Source: Pelagophyceae sp. CCMP2097 (Eukaryota; Sar; Pelagophyceae). From it: a stretch of 64,000 nucleotides of DNA. Below, piece by piece: positions 63,826-64,000 of the stretch. Each line of letters opens with the position of its first letter. Position 1 is the first letter of the stretch. The notes beneath the pieces are model-generated. The model worked only from the letters and a program-made list of their open reading frames with translations, was not told where the DNA came from and searched no databases. The translations under genes and the position numbers were made by a program. The stretch lies in contig MU657173.1 of assembly GCA_026770575.1 (NCBI GenBank), positions 386,573 through 450,572 of the forward strand. The letters are read 5' to 3'.

Positions 63826-64000
63826 ATGCGGCTCCGCCTGAGCCTGCTGGCGGCGGCGGCGGGCCTCGTTTCGCCGTTTCAGCCGCCGCCGGCGCGTCTG
63901 CGGCCGACGCCCCTTTGCGGCGTGGTTTCCGCTGAAAAGAAGTCGCCCTTTTCCTTCGCGGACCCGGCCAAGGAGGCGCCCAAGTCGCCCTTTGCGGCGT
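63826..64000 (+). CDS. N-terminal fragment of a plastid-targeted protein
   Basis: The ATG at 63826 opens MRLRLSLLAAAAGLVSPFQP, a signal peptide followed by SPFQ, the expected phenylalanine-containing plastid transit start, then KKSPFSFADPAKEAPKSPF. The gene runs off the right edge, so the mature protein is not seen. The KSPFSFAD and KSPFAA repeats are lysine/alanine-rich and uninformative. Confidence 0.6.
   Translation, partial: MRLRLSLLAAAAGLVSPFQPPPARLRPTPLCGVVSAEKKSPFSFADPAKEAPKSPFAA

Noticed and set aside
1..64000. CRISPR arrays, bacterial operons or prophage
   Set aside because: The short tandem repeats have no spacer structure, genes carry spliceosomal introns and eukaryotic domains, and no phage or insertion-sequence genes were found.

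Overview
This is nuclear DNA of a GC-rich, gene-dense photosynthetic eukaryote, most likely a stramenopile alga. The evidence is: spliceosomal introns in most genes; a cytosolic ribosomal protein gene; cilium, dynein, kinesin, MORC and sorting-nexin genes; and three genes whose products start with a signal peptide followed by a phenylalanine after Ala, Gly or Pro, the bipartite plastid signal of secondary red-lineage algae. The very high GC, GC-rich splice donors and small introns recall pelagophytes such as Aureococcus. That assignment is inference, because no species marker was compared.

Layout: 1-1338 is a lower-GC repeat-bearing stretch with a tRNA-like remnant. 1339-16824 carries a TPR membrane protein (-), a class-16-type methyltransferase (+), a prolyl-4-hydroxylase-like oxygenase (+), plastid aspartokinase (-), a plastid-targeted unknown (+), a large disordered protein (-) and ribosomal protein L7 (+). 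17207-22556 carries a secreted beta-propeller-like protein and a MORC-type ATPase (both +). 22630-45232 is the centrepiece: a CC2D2A-like ciliary transition-zone gene (-) head to head with a giant degenerate dynein heavy chain gene (+), separated by about 93 bp. 45345-47089 is a poorly resolved multi-exon gene (-). An assembly gap (47756-48750) and an AT-rich island follow. 49070-57073 carries a small membrane-anchored unknown, a TMCO4/DUF726 hydrolase with a C2-like insertion, a small membrane protein (-) and a secretory glycosyltransferase/sulfotransferase-like protein. 57231-63614 (all -) carries a kinesin with a SAM-like tail, a D-serine dehydratase/D-threonine aldolase, an auxilin-type J protein and a PX-domain sorting nexin. 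The window ends inside another plastid-protein gene.

Functional themes: cilium and microtubule proteins (CC2D2A-like, dynein-like, kinesin), endocytic trafficking (sorting nexin next to auxilin J protein), plastid amino-acid synthesis (aspartokinase) and the secretory pathway. Exon models were built by hand from reading-frame continuity and GT/AG sites. Where exon coordinates are listed, the codon phases agree across every listed junction; two stretches (glycosyltransferase 55811-55815 and the first exons of the dynein gene) could not be made consistent. Intron donors are mostly GTGCG, and several introns are extremely short or contain internal tandem duplications.
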